Made by a program: the position numbers and the translations under genes. A stretch of 10,131 nt of DNA from an uncultured Bacteroidota bacterium (GTDB lineage Bacteria > Bacteroidota > Bacteroidia > Flavobacteriales > Flavobacteriaceae), in the NCBI GenBank assembly GCA_902609035.1, contig CACLQG010000037.1:1-10131 (forward strand), given 5' to 3'. A model generated the notes under the pieces. That model made no database searches. It had not been told where the DNA came from and saw only the letters and a program-made list of their open reading frames with translations. Of the stretch, positions 7,131-10,131 are shown piece by piece; position 1 is the first letter of the stretch, and every line of letters starts with the position of its first letter.

Positions 7131-8168
7131 ATGAAACTATTAACTTCAGTATTATTCATCTTGAGTATTTTTTTTCCAGTCTCTTTATTAGCACAGATGA
7201 ATTTGGTTAAGAAAAGTGAAATCATGGTTTACGACACTCCTCCATTCAAAGAGTGTCATGCTTCTTCCATTGTAGAGGTTTCAGAAAATAAATTTTTGAT
7301 CGCGGCTTTCGGTGGTTCTAGAGAAGGAAAGGACGATGTTTCCATCTGGCTCTCTCATTCCAATGGTAATCAATGGGAGCCTCCTAAGTTGATTGATACA
7401 GGATTAGCGTCTGATCGTGAGCTCTATCCATGTTGGAATCCCGTATTATTTCAATCTCAATCTGGAATTTTAAGCCTCTTTTATAAGGTAGGCCCCTCTC
7501 CCCGTGAATGGTGGGGTATGGTAAAAACTTCTGACGACCAAGGTAAAATCTGGTCTAATGGAGTTAGGCTACCACAAGATATATTAGGACCAATAAAAAA
7601 TAAACCCGTACAGTTGAGTGATGGCACCATTCTTTCCCCTTCAAGTACAGAAACGACAACCGCTGAAGGACTCAGCTGGAAGGCCCATATTGAAAAAAGC
7701 ACCGATGATGGCAAGTCATGGATAAAGATATCTATCGACCATCAGACTCCATTTGATGTAATTCAGCCCAGTATATTGGTGCTAGAAGACCAGCGTCTTC
7801 AAATATTGTGTAGGAGTAGGAACAATTCGGTTATGCAGGCTTTTTCTGAGGACAATGGCGACTCTTGGAGTACCATTACCCGAACTGATCTTCCCAACCC
7901 CAATTCAGGGACCGATGCACTTACGCTTTCTAATGGTTACCATTTATTGGTATACAATCCTACAGTGCGAGGAAGAAATGGACGTTCAAAATTATCTGTA
8001 GCACTTTCTAAAACGGGAAACGACTGGTCAGAAGTTTTGTCATTGGAAAATCAAAAAAGGGGAGAGTTCAGTTATCCTGCCGTTGTTGAATCTACCAATG
8101 GAGAAATTCACATCAGTTATACCTACAATAGAAGGAATATCAAACATGTTGTTTTGGAATTCAAATAA
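7131..8168 (+). CDS. Secreted BNR/Asp-box beta-propeller, sialidase-like glycosidase
   Basis: Predicted exported sugar-releasing enzyme of the BNR_2 sialidase-like group, 345 aa. Residues 1-21 form a Sec signal peptide with a likely cut after A21 (SLLA-Q); there is no lipobox Cys and no added C-terminal sorting domain. Asp boxes (S-x-D-x-G-x-x-W) recur at 134-141, 190-197 and 239-246, with degenerate copies at 75-82 and 293-299, as expected for a six-bladed propeller. Family-type motifs are GGSREGKDDVSIW (61-73), CWNPVLF (101-107), LGPIKNKPVQLSDG (152-165), CRSR (227-230), LPNPNSGTDALTLS (254-267) and EFSYPAVVE (312-320). The classical (F/Y)RIP motif is absent, so sialic acid as substrate is unproven. 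The start follows an A-rich leader without Shine-Dalgarno. The symporter gene follows after 12 bp, so hydrolysis and uptake are probably linked. Confidence 0.85.
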   Translation: MKLLTSVLFILSIFFPVSLLAQMNLVKKSEIMVYDTPPFKECHASSIVEVSENKFLIAAFGGSREGKDDVSIWLSHSNGNQWEPPKLIDTGLASDRELYPCWNPVLFQSQSGILSLFYKVGPSPREWWGMVKTSDDQGKIWSNGVRLPQDILGPIKNKPVQLSDGTILSPSSTETTTAEGLSWKAHIEKSTDDGKSWIKISIDHQTPFDVIQPSILVLEDQRLQILCRSRNNSVMQAFSEDNGDSWSTITRTDLPNPNSGTDALTLSNGYHLLVYNPTVRGRNGRSKLSVALSKTGNDWSEVLSLENQKRGEFSYPAVVESTNGEIHISYTYNRRNIKHVVLEFK

Positions 8169-8180
8169 TATTTTGATTTC

Positions 8181-9638
8181 ATGAGCAGCATAGACCTGAT
8201 TGTTTTTATTGGCTACCTTTTGGGTACCCTTTTTTTGAGTGTCATTTTTTTCTCCAAAAAACGGACTTCTAAGTCTTTTACTTTGGGTTCAGGAAGAACA
8301 CCCCAATGGGTGGTAACCCTATCTATTTTTGCGACTTTTGTTAGCAGTATCAGTTATTTGGCGCTACCTGGTAGTGCTTATGGATCCAATTGGAATGCTT
8401 TTGTTTTCAGTCTTTCAATACCTGTAGCAGTATTGATTACAGTTCGGTATTTCATACCTGTTTACCGAAAAATCAATAGTTCCTCTGCTTATACATATAT
8501 GGAACAAAGATTTGGTCCTTGGGCAAAGATTTATGTTTCCTTATGTTACCTCTCTACCCAATTGGTGAGGGTGGGAACTATCATTTACTTACTTGCTTTG
8601 GCCGTAAATATGATATTAGGATGGGATATGGTGATAGTAATTATTTTTACTGGTGCATTCGTAACTGCCTATTCCATTATTGGAGGAATAGAGGCTGTCT
8701 TATGGACAGATGCCATTCAAGGTATTGTTCTAATTTTGGGAGCTATTTTTTGTGTTGGTATACTTATATTGGGTATGCCAGAGGGCACTAGTCAGCTTTT
8801 TGAAATCGCTAAAGAGGACCACAAATTCAGTTTGGGAGATTTTGGAGTTTCCATTACAGAACCGACTTTTTGGGTCGTATTTATCTATGGTATATTCATC
8901 AATCTTCAAAATTTCGGGATTGATCAAAACTATATACAACGTTACATGGTTTCCTCCTCTGATACCAGTGCAAAAAAATCCGCCTTTTACGGCGGCATTT
9001 TGTATTTACCTGTTTCTGCAGTTTTTTTGTTTATTGGGACTGCTTTATATGCCTATTACAAAGTAAACAGTGGATTGCCAGAGAACTTGATTAACGCACC
9101 TGACAAGATATTCCCTCATTTTATAGTCACGGAGCTTCCAAACGGGGTGTCAGGTTTATTGATAGCTTCTATTTTTGCTGCCGGGATGAGTACTATTTCC
9201 ACCAGTTTTAATAGTGCTTCTACGGTTCTACTTTCAGATTATTTTAAGAAAAAGACAAATGAAAAACAGAAACTTTGGTTTTTATATGTCAGTACGTTTA
9301 CGATTTGTCTTATCTCCATTTCTATTGCTCTTGTCATGATTGATGTCAAAAATATACTGGATGTATGGTGGAAATACGCTTCTATATTAAGTGGTGGAAT
9401 GTTGGGCTTGTTCCTTTTGGGAATTTTCTCAAATTTGAAAAGTAATATGCACGCCATTATTGGACTTTTTGTGGGCATATTGGCTATTGTGGTAATGACA
9501 TTATACACCACGATTTTTCCCAACTGCGAACCCTTTGCGCATTCTTATCTCACCACTGTAGTGGGCACTCTGGCCATTTTCTTGTCAGGAATCCTTTTGT
9601 ATTTTCTTCGGGAGAAAAATAGAAAATCAAAAAAATAA
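8181..9638 (+). CDS. Sodium:solute symporter (SSS family), probable sugar or sialic-acid-type uptake
   Basis: Inner-membrane LeuT-fold transporter that couples solute entry to Na+. The 485 residues contain about 13 hydrophobic segments, the usual count, starting at residues 4-24 and ending near 462-476 with a basic tail. Family motifs are the N-terminal GSGRTPQW followed by FATFVSSISYLALPG (50-64), GGIEAVLWTDAIQ (168-180), DQNYIQRYM (248-256) and AAGMSTISTSFNS (333-345). The last contains the Ser/Thr residues that form the conserved Na2 site in this family. Overall it is closest to the SSS branch with sialic acid and sugar transporters, but substrate cannot be read from motifs alone. It lies 12 bp after the propeller gene with no terminator between, so an operon is likely. 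A 5-bp GC hairpin sits inside it at 8980-8995, just after a run of seven A. Confidence 0.93.
   Translation: MSSIDLIVFIGYLLGTLFLSVIFFSKKRTSKSFTLGSGRTPQWVVTLSIFATFVSSISYLALPGSAYGSNWNAFVFSLSIPVAVLITVRYFIPVYRKINSSSAYTYMEQRFGPWAKIYVSLCYLSTQLVRVGTIIYLLALAVNMILGWDMVIVIIFTGAFVTAYSIIGGIEAVLWTDAIQGIVLILGAIFCVGILILGMPEGTSQLFEIAKEDHKFSLGDFGVSITEPTFWVVFIYGIFINLQNFGIDQNYIQRYMVSSSDTSAKKSAFYGGILYLPVSAVFLFIGTALYAYYKVNSGLPENLINAPDKIFPHFIVTELPNGVSGLLIASIFAAGMSTISTSFNSASTVLLSDYFKKKTNEKQKLWFLYVSTFTICLISISIALVMIDVKNILDVWWKYASILSGGMLGLFLLGIFSNLKSNMHAIIGLFVGILAIVVMTLYTTIFPNCEPFAHSYLTTVVGTLAIFLSGILLYFLREKNRKSKK
8980..8995 (+). repeat. GC hairpin within the symporter gene
   Basis: CCGCC (8980-8984) pairs with GGCGG (8991-8995) around TTTTAC. 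With C8996 bulged, TAAAA (8975-8979, read outward) continues pairing with ATTTT (8997-9001). The A-run before and T-run after give it the look of an intrinsic terminator, but it lies in the middle of a well-conserved coding sequence (codons 267-272, SAFYGG), so a real termination role is doubtful. Confidence 0.5.
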
Positions 9639-9645
9639 AAAAAAA
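9639..9645. other. Seven-base convergent junction with A/T tract
   Basis: The symporter stop (TAA, 9636-9638) and the fucosidase stop on the other strand (9646-9648) are only 7 bp apart. The junction and its left flank read A7-T-A9 on the + strand (9629-9645). For the leftward fucosidase transcript this is a T9-A-T7 tract directly after the stop, which could aid termination, yet I see no GC-rich stem before it. Confidence 0.5.
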
Positions 9646-10131
9646 CTAATAAACACAAAACTTTTCAATGATAGGCGGGAGAATACTTTGCAGAATTTCC
9701 AATTTTAATTCCAACACTTCTGTAGGTTCAATGAGGTGTATTCTTTTATGTCCAATACTTTCGCCCTCAGCAATAATTTTCCATTCTCCATCTGTTAAAG
9801 CCTGGACGTTATAGGTTCTTACCCTTTGACCTTGACTAATATCTTCTTGAATGACAATATTTTTTAAACTCTGAGGATTTTTTAGAGAGAGAAATATTTC
9901 TTTTCCTTTTCCAGAGGTGGAGGCAATAGGTTTTGAAAACTTTTTTTGAATGGCTGCTCCCCATTCCTCCAATCGTTTTACATCAGCTTCTGGTAAAAGC
10001 CCCCGAGGATCGGGGGTAAGCCCCATTATGAGTGTAGAATTGTGTCCCACTGAATTGTAGTACATGTGCATCAGCTCCTCTAGGGGATAAATGTGTTGCT
10101 CATCCCCGGGTTCCCAAAACCATTCGTGTCT
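9646..10131 (-). CDS. Alpha-L-fucosidase, GH29 family (C-terminal part, cut by window edge)
   Basis: Glycosidase that removes alpha-L-fucose from glycans. On the - strand the frame is open from the right edge (10131), and the first ATG codons, near 10071, are internal. The visible 161 residues start RHEWFWEPGDEQHIYPLEEL, followed by MYYNSVGHNSTLIMGLTPD and RGLLPEADVKRLEEWGAAI, the end of the GH29 catalytic barrel (W-x-W, SVG-x-N, P-D-x-x-G patterns). The rest is the C-terminal beta-sandwich, with IVIQEDISQGQRV and ESIGHKRI typical of these enzymes. The catalytic nucleophile Asp and the signal peptide would lie beyond the edge, so activity and location cannot be judged. The stop is TAG. It is convergent with the symporter and therefore separately transcribed, but glycan-related function fits the neighbours. 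A striking GC-rich hairpin is present at 10000-10016. Confidence 0.88.
   Translation of the reverse strand, partial: RHEWFWEPGDEQHIYPLEELMHMYYNSVGHNSTLIMGLTPDPRGLLPEADVKRLEEWGAAIQKKFSKPIASTSGKGKEIFLSLKNPQSLKNIVIQEDISQGQRVRTYNVQALTDGEWKIIAEGESIGHKRIHLIEPTEVLELKLEILQSILPPIIEKFCVY
10000..10016 (-). repeat. GC-rich perfect hairpin inside the fucosidase gene
   Basis: CCCCCGA (10000-10006) and TCGGGGG (10010-10016) are perfect 7-bp reverse complements with a 3-nt loop. On the coding strand the stem is followed by CTTTTACC. It encodes part of the TPDPRGLLP stretch, which is conserved in the family. Such a GC-rich block stands out against the AT-rich surroundings. Confidence 0.7.

Noticed and set aside
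8519..9066. Two overlapping + strand frames of 90 and 104 codons inside the symporter gene
   Set aside because: They lie in another frame of a clearly conserved transporter, have Cys- or Phe-rich compositions typical of shadow translation, and show no family motif.
1..10131. Mobile element, CRISPR array, tRNA or prophage signal
   Set aside because: No transposase, integrase, regular spaced repeats, cloverleaf or terminal inverted repeats could be seen on reading both strands.

Overview
The window reads as chromosomal DNA of a member of the Bacteroidota, possibly a cytophagia- or flavobacteria-like lineage. The support is the low GC content, the absence of AGGAGG-type ribosome binding sites before any start, the gene order murG-murC-ftsQ-ftsA-ftsZ without ddl or murB between murC and ftsQ, a FtsZ with the phylum's style of C-terminal tail, and a YqeY-like gene directly after ftsZ. 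The family-level placement is inference; I could not run a tree.

Region 1 (1-6976, all + strand) is the distal half of a division and cell-wall (dcw) cluster. MurG (cut at its N-terminus by the window edge) makes lipid II. MurC adds L-Ala to UDP-MurNAc. FtsQ is the bitopic divisome scaffold, FtsA the actin-like membrane anchor, and FtsZ the tubulin-like ring polymer. A YqeY/GatB-tail protein closes the run. Junctions are very tight (4-bp overlap, 0, 9, 10 and 4 bp gaps), which implies one transcript with coupled translation. FtsZ is unusually long (685 aa) because of a highly acidic linker of about 255-290 residues. The start of ftsA carries an almost perfect 12-bp stem hairpin that no protein annotation explains.

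Region 2 (6977-7130) is a 154-bp AT-rich gap that separates the dcw run from a carbohydrate locus. It holds a 13-bp palindrome 26 bp before the next start, but no clear terminator and no good match to the Bacteroidota -33/-7 promoter.

Region 3 (7131-9638, + strand) is a two-gene unit: a secreted Asp-box (BNR) beta-propeller annotated by family as sialidase-like, and a sodium:solute symporter 12 bp downstream. The propeller lacks the (F/Y)RIP motif of classical sialidases, so its true substrate is open.

Region 4 (9646 to the right edge, - strand) is the C-terminal part of a GH29-type alpha-L-fucosidase, convergent with the symporter and only 7 bp away. Together regions 3 and 4 look like a small glycan-scavenging locus: release of terminal sugars outside the inner membrane, then Na+-driven uptake. 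No SusC/SusD pair, regulator or catabolic kinase/lyase is visible here, so the locus probably continues to the right.

I found no tRNA, rRNA, CRISPR array, insertion sequence or phage gene. The window is largely ordinary core genome plus a short sugar-use locus; the less ordinary signals are the ftsA and fucosidase hairpins, the FtsZ linker and the RIP-less propeller.
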